DNA of 16,787 nucleotides from Acidimicrobiia bacterium (lineage in GTDB: Bacteria; Actinomycetota; Acidimicrobiia; IMCC26256; JAENVU01), in assembly GCA_017882945.1 (NCBI GenBank), contig JADGON010000168.1, forward strand, positions 1-16,787, read 5' to 3'. The notes under the pieces were generated by a model. That model was not told the DNA's origin. It did no database searches and saw only the letters and a program-made list of their open reading frames with translations. Below are positions 7,939 through 15,585 of the stretch, piece by piece (the stretch's first letter is position 1; each line of letters begins with the position of its first letter). Made by a program: the position numbers and the translations under genes.

Positions 7939-7978
7939 CGTGTTCAGGAGGTCTCGCGACTCCCTTGGGAGAATTGTC

Positions 7979-8407
7979 ATGAGTGTGGTCGTTGTTGGCA
8001 TCGATGGTTCCGGTCAATCGATGGAGGCGTTGCGGTTCGCGGCGAGCGAAGCGAGGTTCCGTCACGTCCCGCTTCGGGTCGTTCATGCCGTCGGTGTTCC
8101 GATGACCGATGCCTGGACGGTCGGGGCGGTGGCAGATCCGGAGCCGTTCGTGAGTGTCGGTCGCCACCTCGTGGACGGGGCACTGACGGCGGTCGGAAGC
8201 GATCTCGAAGGGCTCGATGTCGAGCAGGTCGTCGAGGTTGGGAGCGCGGTTTCGGTGCTCATCGACCACGCGTCCGACGACGATCTGGTCGTGGTGGGCT
8301 CGCGGGGGCGCGGTGGATTCAAGGGATTGCTGCTCGGGTCGGTCAGCCAGCAGCTCGTGCTCCACGCGCCGTGTCCGGTCGTGGTGGTGCGCGGAGGGGA
8401 GGACTGA
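7979..8407 (+). CDS. Single-domain universal stress protein, ATP-binding type
   Basis: This 142-residue Usp has the complete nucleotide-binding signature G-2x-G-9x-G-S (GSRGRGGFKGLLLGS) before the final PCPVVVV strand, and the N-terminal VVVGIDGS strand with the usual ATP-contacting aspartate. It is therefore predicted to bind ATP, unlike the two tandem Usps nearby. The ATG at 7979 is preceded by GGGAGA about seven bases upstream and matches the usual family start. It is the first gene of the operon and its TGA shares one base with the ATG of the next Usp gene. In actinobacteria such proteins are often induced by low oxygen or stationary phase. Here it is co-transcribed with acetyl-CoA-forming enzymes. 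Confidence 0.9.
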   Translation: MSVVVVGIDGSGQSMEALRFAASEARFRHVPLRVVHAVGVPMTDAWTVGAVADPEPFVSVGRHLVDGALTAVGSDLEGLDVEQVVEVGSAVSVLIDHASDDDLVVVGSRGRGGFKGLLLGSVSQQLVLHAPCPVVVVRGGED

Positions 8408-9204
8408 TGCCTCCGGTCATCGTTGCGCTCGATGGGTCGGCTCGCGCCGAGACGGCGATTCCACACGCACGTGCCGTCGCCGCGGGTGGGCTCCTGACGC
8501 TGGTCACGACGATGTGGGATCGCGACGGATCGAAGCCGCGGGAGTACCTCGAGCAGCAGGCGGCCGGCATGCTCCCCGATCACGTCGAAACCACCGTCAT
8601 CCACGACCGTGGCGCCGCGGAAGCGATCCTGATGGTTGCCGAGGACCAGCCCGGGTCGATCATCTGCATGGCGAGCCACGGACGCACCGGTTTGGGTGAG
8701 GCGGTGCTCGGGAGTGTGGCGGAGGCGGTGGTTCGAGCCGCCGAGGTCCCGGTGCTCCTCGTCGGTCCGAACGCTGCATCGCATCCGAACCAGACGGCCG
8801 CAGTTGTGGTCGCCGTGGATACGAGGCAAACCGCCGAGGCGATCGCGCCGGCCGCGGCGGCCCTGGCTTCTTCGCTGTCCGTCGGGATCCAGGTGGTCGA
8901 GGTCGTCGCGCCGGCGCCAGTGCCGTTCGCTCCGGAGGTCGACACCATGGGCTGGCCGGAGGACGGGACCAGCGCCGAAGCGGCCCGGGCGGCGCTCCTC
9001 GCTCGCGATCAACCGACCGAGAGCACGATCCTTCGGGACGCCGATCCGGTCCACGCGATCGTTCGATTCGTCACCGATCTCCCCGCGTCGTTCGTCGTCG
9101 TCGGGACGCACGCGCGCCAAGGTCTCGCCCGCGTCGTGCTGGGAAGCGTGGCCATGCGCGTGGTGCACGCCTCGCCGTGTCCGGTCCTCGTCGTTCGCTC
9201 ATGA
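8407..9204 (+). CDS. Tandem-domain universal stress protein
   Basis: This 265-residue protein has two Usp domains (about 1-122 and 135-265). Each C-terminal half is recognisable: ASHGRTGLGEAVLGS followed by VPVLLVG, and GTHARQGLARVVLGS followed by SPCPVLVVRS. Each ATP motif has lost one glycine to alanine (first position in domain 1, second in domain 2), so nucleotide binding may be weakened or altered. The ATG at 8407 overlaps the upstream TGA by one base (TGATG), and its own TGA overlaps the acetyl-CoA synthetase ATG by four (ATGA), so it is translationally coupled to both. Length and layout resemble mycobacterial tandem Usps such as Rv2623. The physiological ligand is unknown. Confidence 0.88.
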   Translation: MPPVIVALDGSARAETAIPHARAVAAGGLLTLVTTMWDRDGSKPREYLEQQAAGMLPDHVETTVIHDRGAAEAILMVAEDQPGSIICMASHGRTGLGEAVLGSVAEAVVRAAEVPVLLVGPNAASHPNQTAAVVVAVDTRQTAEAIAPAAAALASSLSVGIQVVEVVAPAPVPFAPEVDTMGWPEDGTSAEAARAALLARDQPTESTILRDADPVHAIVRFVTDLPASFVVVGTHARQGLARVVLGSVAMRVVHASPCPVLVVRS

Positions 9205-11030
9205 CCTCGCAGGAGCCCGCAGCCGTGCCCGCCCAACGCCCGTCGATGGACTGGCCGAGGATCGTGAAGCAGCTGGGCGAGTCAGCGGTCCGGCCGAACC
9301 TCGTCGACTACGAGCGGTCGTGTGCTGAGTTCACCTGGGACGATGCTCGAGGCGCGCTCGACGGTCTGCCTGGAGGGCTCGGGTTGAACATCGCACACGA
9401 AGCGGTCGATCGTCACGCATCCGGACCTCGCGCCCACCACGTCGCGCTGCGCTGCCTCGGGCGCCACGGGGAGGTGCGCGAGCTCACCTACAGCGATCTG
9501 CGCGACGCGACGAACCGCTTCGCGAATGCGCTCGAAGCGCTCGGTGTGCAAGCAGGTGAGCGCGTGTTCGTCCTCACCGGCAGGTTGCCCGAGCTGCCGA
9601 TCGCGGTGCTGGGTGCCCTGAAACGGGGTGCCGTCGTGTGTCCCCTGTTCTCGGCCTTTGGTCCGGAGCCCATCCGCGAGCGGCTCGAACGGGGCGACGG
9701 TCGAGTGCTCGTCACGACCGAAGTGCTGTACCGGCGGAAGGTCGAGCCACTGCGCGCCACGCTCTCCCAGCTCGATCATGTGCTGCTCGTCGGAACGGGG
9801 GATACGGCCACGTCCGTGCCGGGCACCATCGATCTCGCGACGACGCTCAGCGCCGCGAGCCCCATCTACGAGATCCCGGCGACGAGCCCCGAGGCGATGG
9901 CGCTGCTGCACTTCACCAGCGGCACGACCGGCGCGCCCAAGGGGGCGGTCCATGTGCATGCGGCGGTCATCGCGCATCATGCGACCGGACGCTTCGCCCT
10001 CGATCTCCACCCCGACGACGTCTACTGGTGCACCGCAGATCCCGGGTGGGTGACCGGCATGTCCTACGGGATCATCTCTCCGCTCACCCACGGTGTCACG
10101 AGCATCGTGGACGAGCGCGAGTTCGACGCCCGGCGCTGGTATCAGACGTTGCAGGACCAGCGGGTCACGGTCTGGTACACGTCGCCGACCGCCGTGCGGA
10201 TGCTCATGAAGGCCGGACGCGAGGTGGCCAAGGAGTTCGATTTGCGCGCGCTCCGGTTCGTCGCGAGCGTGGGCGAGCCGCTGAATCCCGAAGCCGTGGC
10301 CTGGGGGGCCGAGGTGCTCGGGCTCCCGATCCATGACAACTGGTGGCAGACCGAGACTGGCGGGATCATGATCTCGAACTATGCGGCGGTCGACATCAAG
10401 CCCGGCTCGATGGGCCGGCCGTTGCCCGGCGTCGAGGCGGCGATCCTGCGCCGGGACGAGAAGGGCAGGGTTGTGGTGCGTGACGGCGAGGCGGAGGAGT
10501 CCGCGCCAGGGGAGGAAGGCGAGCTCGCGTTGCGACCAGGCTGGCCGTCGATGTTCCGGGGCTACCTCCACGACGACGAGCGCTACCGCGCGTGCTTCCA
10601 GGCCGGCTGGTACCTCTCGGGGGACCTTGCGAGTCGCGATGCCGACGGCTACTTCTGGTTCGTCGGACGGGGCGACGACATGATCAAGTCGGCCGGGCAT
10701 CTCATCGGGCCGTTCGAGGTGGAGAGCGCGCTGATGGAGCATCCAGCCGTGGCGGAGGCCGGGGTGATCGGCAAGCCGGATCCGGTGGCCGGCGAGATCG
10801 TGAAGGCATTCGTGGTGTTGCGGCCCGGAAATGACGCGACCGACGAGCTCCGGCTGGAGCTCATCGGCTTCGGCCGGAAGCGACTCGGAGCCGCGATCGC
10901 CCCGAAGGAGATCGCCTTTGCCGACGACCTGCCCAAGACCCGGAGCGGGAAGATCATGCGCCGGCTGCTCAGGGCACGGGAGCTCGGGCTGCCCGAAGGG
11001 GATCTCTCGACGCTGGAGGTCACCCAATGA
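9201..11030 (+). CDS. acsA: Acetyl-CoA synthetase (AMP-forming)
   Basis: This 609-residue adenylate-forming enzyme makes acetyl-CoA from acetate, ATP and CoA via acetyl-AMP. The phosphate-binding loop TSGTTGAPKG lies at about 239-248. WWQTETGG follows at about 381-388; the tryptophan pair there is typical of acetyl-specific enzymes. The hinge and C-terminal segment reads GWYLSGDLASRDADGYFWFVGRGDDMIKSAGHLI, and the last motif is PKTRSGKIMRR, with the catalytic and classically acetylated lysine at K584. YWCTADPGWVTG and VTVWYTSPTAVRMLM also match the AcsA branch. The ATG at 9201 overlaps the Usp stop (ATGA); an ATG 24 bases earlier is less likely. The gene overlaps pdhA by four bases. A propionyl- or other short-chain synthetase is the main alternative. 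Confidence 0.92.
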   Translation: MTSQEPAAVPAQRPSMDWPRIVKQLGESAVRPNLVDYERSCAEFTWDDARGALDGLPGGLGLNIAHEAVDRHASGPRAHHVALRCLGRHGEVRELTYSDLRDATNRFANALEALGVQAGERVFVLTGRLPELPIAVLGALKRGAVVCPLFSAFGPEPIRERLERGDGRVLVTTEVLYRRKVEPLRATLSQLDHVLLVGTGDTATSVPGTIDLATTLSAASPIYEIPATSPEAMALLHFTSGTTGAPKGAVHVHAAVIAHHATGRFALDLHPDDVYWCTADPGWVTGMSYGIISPLTHGVTSIVDEREFDARRWYQTLQDQRVTVWYTSPTAVRMLMKAGREVAKEFDLRALRFVASVGEPLNPEAVAWGAEVLGLPIHDNWWQTETGGIMISNYAAVDIKPGSMGRPLPGVEAAILRRDEKGRVVVRDGEAEESAPGEEGELALRPGWPSMFRGYLHDDERYRACFQAGWYLSGDLASRDADGYFWFVGRGDDMIKSAGHLIGPFEVESALMEHPAVAEAGVIGKPDPVAGEIVKAFVVLRPGNDATDELRLELIGFGRKRLGAAIAPKEIAFADDLPKTRSGKIMRRLLRARELGLPEGDLSTLEVTQ

Positions 11031-11995
11031 CCCACGACGAAGCGCATGATCTCCACCTGCTGCACGAGATGCTGCGCATCCGCCGATTCGAGGAGCGCTG
11101 CGTCGAGCTGTACAGCGCGACGAAGATCCGCGGCTTCCTCCATCTCTACATCGGCGAGGAGGCCGTGGCGGTTGGCGTGATGCAGGCGCTCGGTCCCGAA
11201 GACGCCGTGGTTGCGACCTACCGGGAGCACGGCCACGCACTCGCCCGCGGCGTGCCCGCCCGATCGATCATGGCGGAGATGTTCGGCAAGGTCGAAGGAT
11301 GCAGCCATGGTCGCGGCGGGTCCATGCATCTCTTCGATGCCTCGCGCCGGTTCTACGGAGGGAACGCCATCGTCGGCGGCGGGCTCCCGGTGGCGGTCGG
11401 GCTCGCGCTTGCGGACGCGATGCAACAGCGCCCGCGTGCGACGGCGTGCTTCTTCGGTGAAGGGGCCGTCGCCGAGGGCGAGTTCCACGAGTCGATGAAC
11501 CTTGCCGCGTTGTGGAACCTCCCCGTCTTGTTCTGCTGCGAGAACAACCTGTACGCGATGGGCACCGCACTGACCCGCTCGGAGTCCGAGACGGACATCG
11601 CGTTGAAGGCGGCGAGCTTCGAGATGCCGGCCTGGTCGGTGGACGGGATGGACGTCGGTGCCGTGGAACGCGCGGCCGGTCGGGCGGTCGACGCCATTCG
11701 AAGCGGAGGGGGCCCGCACTTCCTCGAGCTGCGCACCTACCGGTTCCGTGCCCATTCGATGTACGACCCCGAGCTCTACCGCACCAAAGATGAAGTCGAG
11801 CTCTGGAAGGAGCGCGACCCGATCGAGGCACTCATCGGCGAGATTCGCGACCGGCAGGGGTTCGAGCCGAACGCGAGAGACGACCTCGAAGCCCTGGTCG
11901 TCGCCGAGATCGACGACGCGGTCGCGTTCGCGGAGTCGGGCACCGAGGAACCCGTCGCGGACCTCACTCGATTCGTGACGAGCCGGTCAACGTGA
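11027..11995 (+). CDS. pdhA: Pyruvate dehydrogenase E1 component, alpha subunit
   Basis: This 322-residue thiamine-diphosphate enzyme subunit decarboxylates pyruvate and, with E1 beta, acetylates the lipoyl group of E2. Characteristic segments are RIRRFEERCVELY, GFLHLYIGEEAVAVG, YREHGHALARG, GRGGSMHLF, the TPP motif (144-174), CENNLYAMGT and FRAHSMYDPELYR. The TPP motif reads GEG-X26-NN rather than the usual GDG-X26-NN, with E145 replacing the magnesium-binding aspartate. The ATG overlaps the acsA stop and the TGA overlaps the GTG of the E1 beta gene. The MGT and SVDGMDV segments favour pyruvate over branched-chain substrates, but an acetoin dehydrogenase-type role is possible. Confidence 0.9.
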   Translation: MTHDEAHDLHLLHEMLRIRRFEERCVELYSATKIRGFLHLYIGEEAVAVGVMQALGPEDAVVATYREHGHALARGVPARSIMAEMFGKVEGCSHGRGGSMHLFDASRRFYGGNAIVGGGLPVAVGLALADAMQQRPRATACFFGEGAVAEGEFHESMNLAALWNLPVLFCCENNLYAMGTALTRSESETDIALKAASFEMPAWSVDGMDVGAVERAAGRAVDAIRSGGGPHFLELRTYRFRAHSMYDPELYRTKDEVELWKERDPIEALIGEIRDRQGFEPNARDDLEALVVAEIDDAVAFAESGTEEPVADLTRFVTSRST

Positions 11996-12993
11996 CGGTT
12001 CCGACCGTGACCGAGAAGACCACGTACCGCGACGCGATCCGGGCCGCGATGCGCGAGGCCCTCCAGCGAGACGAGCGCGTGTTCCTCATGGGCGAGGACG
12101 TCGGCAGCTACGGCGGCTGTTTCGCCGTCAGCAAGGGCCTGCTCGCGGAGTTCGGGCCAGAGCGGATCCGTGACACGCCGTTGTCCGAATCAGCCTTCGT
12201 GGGTGCCGGGATCGGTGCCGCGCTCGGAGGCATGCGGCCGATCGTCGAGATCATGACCGTCAACTTCAGCCTGCTCGCGCTCGATCAGATCATGAACAAC
12301 GCGGCGACCCTCCTGCACATGTCAGGCGGCCAGCTCAACGTGCCGCTCGTCATTCGCATGACGACCGGCGCCGGCCGGCAGCTGGCCGCGCAGCACAGTC
12401 ACAGCCTGGAGGGATGGTTCGCGCACATCCCCGGCCTGCGCATCCTTGTCCCGGCAACGCTCGAGGATGCCCGCGGCATGCTCTGGCCCGCGCTCGAGGA
12501 TCCCGACCCGGTGCTGATCTTCGAGCACGGGACGCTCTACAACACGAGTGGAACCCTCGCACCCGACTCCGGCGCCGTGGACATCGACCGCGCCGCGGTA
12601 CGCAGGGCCGGGTCCGACGTGAGCGTCATCACCTACGGGGGGACGCTCACCAAGTCACTCGAAGCCGCGGAGATCCTCGCGACCGAGGGAGTCGAGGTCG
12701 AGGTGATCGACCTGCGGACGCTGCGCCCGTTGGACACGAACGCGATCCTGGAGTCCGTCGGCCGGACGCGTCGCGCCGTGGTCGTGGACGAAGGTTGGCG
12801 CAGCGGCGGGATCTCCGCCGAGATCAGTGCCCGCATCACCGAGCGGGCGTTCTACGAGCTCGACGCCCCGGTGTCGCGCCTGTGCACCGCCGAGGCGCCG
12901 ATCCCGTACGCCAAGCATCTCGAGGATGCCGCGCTGCCACAGGTCGAGACGATCGCCGCCGCCGTACGAGAGGTGCTCCGTGCCGATGGGTGA
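11992..12993 (+). CDS. pdhB: Pyruvate dehydrogenase E1 component, beta subunit
   Basis: This 333-residue protein is of the transketolase-like pyrimidine-binding plus C-terminal domain type. It begins TYRDAIRAAMREALQRDERVFLMGEDVG and shows the conserved DTPLSESAFVGAGIGAALGGMRPIVE, the HSHSLEGWFAHIPGLRILVPATLEDA loop and the C-terminal VIDLRTLRPLD...VVVDEGWRSGG. The GTG start at 11992 gives a GTGA overlap with pdhA. The end overlaps the E2 start by eight bases. It forms the alpha2beta2 E1 with the preceding product in the cytoplasmic complex. The domain set is complete with no missing segments. Confidence 0.92.
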   Translation: MTVPTVTEKTTYRDAIRAAMREALQRDERVFLMGEDVGSYGGCFAVSKGLLAEFGPERIRDTPLSESAFVGAGIGAALGGMRPIVEIMTVNFSLLALDQIMNNAATLLHMSGGQLNVPLVIRMTTGAGRQLAAQHSHSLEGWFAHIPGLRILVPATLEDARGMLWPALEDPDPVLIFEHGTLYNTSGTLAPDSGAVDIDRAAVRRAGSDVSVITYGGTLTKSLEAAEILATEGVEVEVIDLRTLRPLDTNAILESVGRTRRAVVVDEGWRSGGISAEISARITERAFYELDAPVSRLCTAEAPIPYAKHLEDAALPQVETIAAAVREVLRADG

Positions 12994-14218
12994 GTTTCGC
13001 ATGCCGTCGCTCGGCGCCGACATGGACGAAGGTCGTGTCGTCGAATGGAAGGTGAAGCCCGGTGACACCGTCCACCACGGCGACATCGTCGCAGTCGTCG
13101 ACACCGACAAGGCCGACGTGGAGATCGAGGTGTTCGAAGACGGGGTTGTCGAAGAGCTCGTCGTCCCCGAGGGGGACACAGTGCCGGTCGGCACCGTGCT
13201 CGCCCGGCTGCGAGGCGCGGCTCCGGCCGGCGGACCCGAGGAGGCTCCAGCGCCCGAACCGGAGCCTCCGGCGCAACCGGCGGCGCCTCCGGAATCGATG
13301 CCGCGCCGGGAACCGGCGCCGCCCGCATCCGCCCCGACCCCCACTCGGACGCCGGACGAGGGCCGGCGCGCGCCGTCGCCCGTCGTACGCCGTCTCGCCC
13401 GCCACCTTGGTGTCGACCTGGACGACGTGCGCGGCAGCGGGCCGGGCGGGACGATCACGCGAGGTGACGTGGAGGCGGCGGGCCGGCAGAAGCCGGCCGA
13501 CCAGCCACGGCTGACGGATCGGGAAGAGCCGATACCCGTCGGCTCGCACGAACGGGCTACGAAGATGCGCTCGGCGATCGGCGCGCTCATGGCGCGCTCC
13601 AAGCGTGAGATCCCGCACTACTACCTGAGCCAGACGATCGACCTCGAAGGAACGATCCAGTGGCTCGAAGCGCAGAACGCGGGCCGCTCGGTGGCGGCAC
13701 GGGTGCTCCCCGCCGCGCTGCTGATCAAGGCAACGGCGCTCGCAGTCCGGGAAGTGCCGGAGCTCAACGGCTTCTTCGTCGACGGCGCCTTCCGGCCGAG
13801 CTCATCCGTGCATGTGGGCGTCGCCATCGCGCTCCGCCAAGGCGGGCTCGTCGCGCCGGCATTGCACGACGCCGACACCAAGGATCTCGACACCTTGATG
13901 CAGGAGCTGCGTGACCTCGTGAACCGCGCGCGGGCGCTCACGTTGCGAGCGTCGGAGATGGCTGATCCCACCATCACGGTCACGAACCTCGGCGACGCCG
14001 GCGTCGACTCGGTGTTCGGCGTGATCTACCCACCGCAGGTTGCGCTCGTGGGCTTCGGAGCAGTCGTCGAGCGGCCATGGGCCCAAGACGGTCTCGTGGG
14101 TGCGCACCGGCTCGTCACATCGACCCTCTCGGCCGATCATCGCGTGAGCGACGGGCACCGAGGCGCCCGCTTCCTCGCGACCATCGGTCGACTACTGAAG
14201 GAGCCCGAGCGACTGTGA
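12986..14218 (+). CDS. pdhC: Dihydrolipoamide acetyltransferase E2 component
   Basis: This 410-residue E2 has one lipoyl domain (about 1-78; DTDKAD with the lipoylated lysine K42), a Pro/Ala/Glu-rich flexible linker (about 80-125), a peripheral-subunit-binding domain (about 126-162, SPVVRRLARHLGVDLDDVRGSGPGGTITRGDV) and a catalytic acyltransferase core (about 185-405). The core ends with HRVSDG, the H-x3-D-G active-site motif with H385 and D389. It passes the acetyl group from E1 to CoA. The ATG at 12986 overlaps pdhB by eight bases, and translation from it gives the expected N-terminal lipoyl strand. The binding domain implies an E3 partner, but no dihydrolipoamide dehydrogenase gene is in this operon. 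Confidence 0.92.
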   Translation: MGEFRMPSLGADMDEGRVVEWKVKPGDTVHHGDIVAVVDTDKADVEIEVFEDGVVEELVVPEGDTVPVGTVLARLRGAAPAGGPEEAPAPEPEPPAQPAAPPESMPRREPAPPASAPTPTRTPDEGRRAPSPVVRRLARHLGVDLDDVRGSGPGGTITRGDVEAAGRQKPADQPRLTDREEPIPVGSHERATKMRSAIGALMARSKREIPHYYLSQTIDLEGTIQWLEAQNAGRSVAARVLPAALLIKATALAVREVPELNGFFVDGAFRPSSSVHVGVAIALRQGGLVAPALHDADTKDLDTLMQELRDLVNRARALTLRASEMADPTITVTNLGDAGVDSVFGVIYPPQVALVGFGAVVERPWAQDGLVGAHRLVTSTLSADHRVSDGHRGARFLATIGRLLKEPERL

Positions 14219-14484
14219 ACACCGACGAAGCCAGAGAAGTGATCGCCCGGATCCTCGGCCAGATCGCGCCCGAGGTCGATCTCGCGACTGTTGCGCAGGA
14301 TGGCGAGCTCCAGCAGGAGCTCGATCTCGATTCGATGGACTTCCTCAACCTCGTCAACGGCATCCTCGAGTCGACGGGGATCGACATTCCCGAGCGTGAC
14401 TATCCGCAGATGCAGTCGCTCGACGGCTGCGCCCGATACCTCGTGGCGCATTCGAGCGACCGGGCGCCCGGCCCCATGAGCTGA
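14215..14484 (+). CDS. Acyl carrier protein
   Basis: This 89-residue acidic four-helix carrier has the phosphopantetheine attachment motif LDSMDFLNL with serine S40. The C-terminal part reads TGIDIPERDYPQMQSLDGCARYLV, as in PF00550 carriers. The GTG start at 14215 overlaps the E2 stop (GTGA), so it is translationally coupled to the pyruvate dehydrogenase genes. It is not next to fatty-acid synthesis genes. It may be a dedicated carrier that receives or donates acyl groups around this acetyl-CoA module, but that is inference. A 7-base-pair hairpin follows directly after its stop. The carrier call is firm; the partner enzymes are unknown. Confidence 0.85.
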   Translation: MNTDEAREVIARILGQIAPEVDLATVAQDGELQQELDLDSMDFLNLVNGILESTGIDIPERDYPQMQSLDGCARYLVAHSSDRAPGPMS

Positions 14485-14506
14485 GCGCGGCGACTCGATG
14501 CCGCGC
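14485..14506. terminator. Bidirectional hairpin between convergent genes
   Basis: GCGCGGC (14485-14491) and GCCGCGC (14500-14506) form a perfect seven-base-pair stem with an eight-base loop. It fills almost the whole gap between the carrier protein stop (14484) and the WhiB-like stop (14510-14512). No T-tract follows on either strand, as is common for actinobacterial terminators. Confidence 0.6.
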
Positions 14507-14509
14507 CGG

Positions 14510-14809
14510 TCACGCAGTCTTGCGTGGACGCCGCCTCATCTGCCGACGCTCACCAGGGGTCGTGCCACCCCACACCCCGTAGTCCTCCTTCGCCCGCAGG
14601 GCGTACTGCAGACAGTCGGCCTCGACGGAGCATTCGGAGCAGATCGACTTGGCCTCGTCGGTCTCCGACCCTTCTTCGCCTTCGGGGAAGAACGCTCGCC
14701 AACCGAGATCTCGACACCGAGCGTGTTCACGCCACCGCTCGCGGTCGTCGCGAACGTCGATCGTGGCCGCGTCGCCGTTCGCCGGGTGCTTGAGCTGCGC
14801 GTTCTCCAT
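14510..14809 (-). CDS. WhiB-family iron-sulfur transcription regulator
   Basis: This 99-residue protein has four cysteines in the WhiB arrangement, C32, C57, C60 and C66 (C-x24-C-x2-C-x5-C), expected to hold a 4Fe-4S cluster that senses oxygen, NO or redox state. The GVWGG turn (78-82) and a basic C-terminal tail ending RRQMRRRPRK for DNA contact follow. The ATG at 14809 is supported by GGAGG six bases upstream. The gene start lies inside the 3' end of the GNAT gene (83-base overlap), so the two are co-transcribed. A WhiB protein next to Usp and dormancy-type promoter boxes fits redox regulation. Which of the WhiB subclasses it belongs to cannot be settled here. Confidence 0.92.
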   Translation of the reverse strand: MENAQLKHPANGDAATIDVRDDRERWREHARCRDLGWRAFFPEGEEGSETDEAKSICSECSVEADCLQYALRAKEDYGVWGGTTPGERRQMRRRPRKTA

Positions 14810-15404
14810 GTTCGCCCTCCGCCTTGTTCCTGGCCCGCACGGGTGCCGCGGCACCGATCGCAACTCGCAGGATGCTCGGATCCGGATGCGCGAGGGTCAC
14901 GCACCCCCGGGCCCGCATCAGCGCGAGCATCTTCGTGTTCTCGAACATGATGTCCGCTTCCAGGTTCGGGACACCCCGCTCGGCCGCGGCTTCGACGAGC
15001 GTGTCGAGGAGATACGGGCCGAGCCACCCACGCCATGCGCTCGCCACCGTGATCCCCAGCTCACCGTTGCCGTCGGGCAGTGGCGTGAAGCTCGCTTCGC
15101 CGACGATCTCCTCCTGTCCGGCCGCATCGGTCAGCACGGCGACGAGACCGCAGCCGTGCTTGTCACCGACTGTGGCCATGTGGTCGAGGACATCACGGGA
15201 CGGCTGGTACGCCGAGAAGAACCGGAGGTACCGGTCGTCGAGCGAGAGCGCTTCGTAGAGGCGGCCGAGCCCGACGGCGTCATCGCGTCGCATCGGCCGG
15301 ACGGACATCATGCGGCCGTCGGGCAGGTTCACGGTCCGGGTCGCGCCCCGAGATGGACTGCTCGATTGGCCTGAGTGGATGCCCACCTTTCGTCGTTGGT
15401 GCAT
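14727..15404 (-). CDS. GNAT-family acetyltransferase (Pat-like domain)
   Basis: This 225-residue GNAT protein has MSVRPMRRDDAVGLGRLYEALSLDDRYLRFF at about 33-63, EIVGEASFTPLPDGNGELGITVASAWRGWLGPYLLDTLVEAAAERG (acetyl-CoA-binding motif A), and a C-terminal NTKMLALMRARGC helix. The S-x-x-x-RYLRFF segment resembles the acetyltransferase domain of protein lysine acetyltransferases of the Pat type, without their cyclic-nucleotide or CoA-ligase-like domain. The ATG at 15404 has GGAGG about ten bases upstream; a GTG at 15332 is an alternative. The last 28 residues are basic and are read from sequence that is also the start of the WhiB gene. A natural candidate target is the acetyl-CoA synthetase K584, but this is inference from family and proximity only. 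Confidence 0.8.
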   Translation of the reverse strand: MHQRRKVGIHSGQSSSPSRGATRTVNLPDGRMMSVRPMRRDDAVGLGRLYEALSLDDRYLRFFSAYQPSRDVLDHMATVGDKHGCGLVAVLTDAAGQEEIVGEASFTPLPDGNGELGITVASAWRGWLGPYLLDTLVEAAAERGVPNLEADIMFENTKMLALMRARGCVTLAHPDPSILRVAIGAAAPVRARNKAEGEHGERAAQAPGERRRGHDRRSRRPRAVA

Positions 15405-15464
15405 CGAGTCCCGGCCTCCGATCGGCTGGCGATGAAGGACGCGTGACCACGGTGGATGCAGGGC

Positions 15465-15479
15465 GGGTGGACGCCACCC
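15465..15479. repeat. Short inverted repeat in the GNAT leader
   Basis: GGGTGG (15465-15470) and CCACCC (15474-15479) can pair around a three-base loop. It lies about 60 bases upstream of the GNAT start, and could be a leader structure if transcription begins near box D. A chance GC-rich match is possible. Confidence 0.3.
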
Positions 15480-15571
15480 ACCCGACCACCGGCTGGCGCC
15501 CGCCGGACTTGTCGGGGGTTCGGAGGAGATCTCCGCATGAATACGCTGGCAGCCGGGAGTTGTCCTCGACA

Positions 15572-15585
15572 GGGTCCAAGGTCAC
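15572..15585 (-). promoter_or_regulatory. DevR/DosR-like box (copy D)
   Basis: On the minus strand GTGACCTTGGACCC (15585-15572) matches thirteen of fourteen consensus bases and is followed by TGT instead of TGG. It faces the GNAT gene but lies 167 bases from its start, and no good -10 is found at the spacing seen for the other copies. It may act at a distance or serve a long leader. Confidence 0.45.

Larger units (their letters stand above)
7504..7978. other. Divergent intergenic region
   Basis: These 475 bases separate the minus-strand carbohydrate block from the plus-strand Usp-acs-pdh operon. They hold a small basic ORF (7702-7878), a good palindromic promoter box (7896-7938) and a weak one (7604-7617). 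I found no convincing promoter for the debranching gene reading leftwards and no RNA gene. Confidence 0.6.

Noticed and set aside
9282..11240. Long minus-strand ORF of 652 codons opposite acsA
   Set aside because: Composition-driven shadow with low-complexity Arg/His/Gly sequence; the plus strand encodes an unmistakable acetyl-CoA synthetase.
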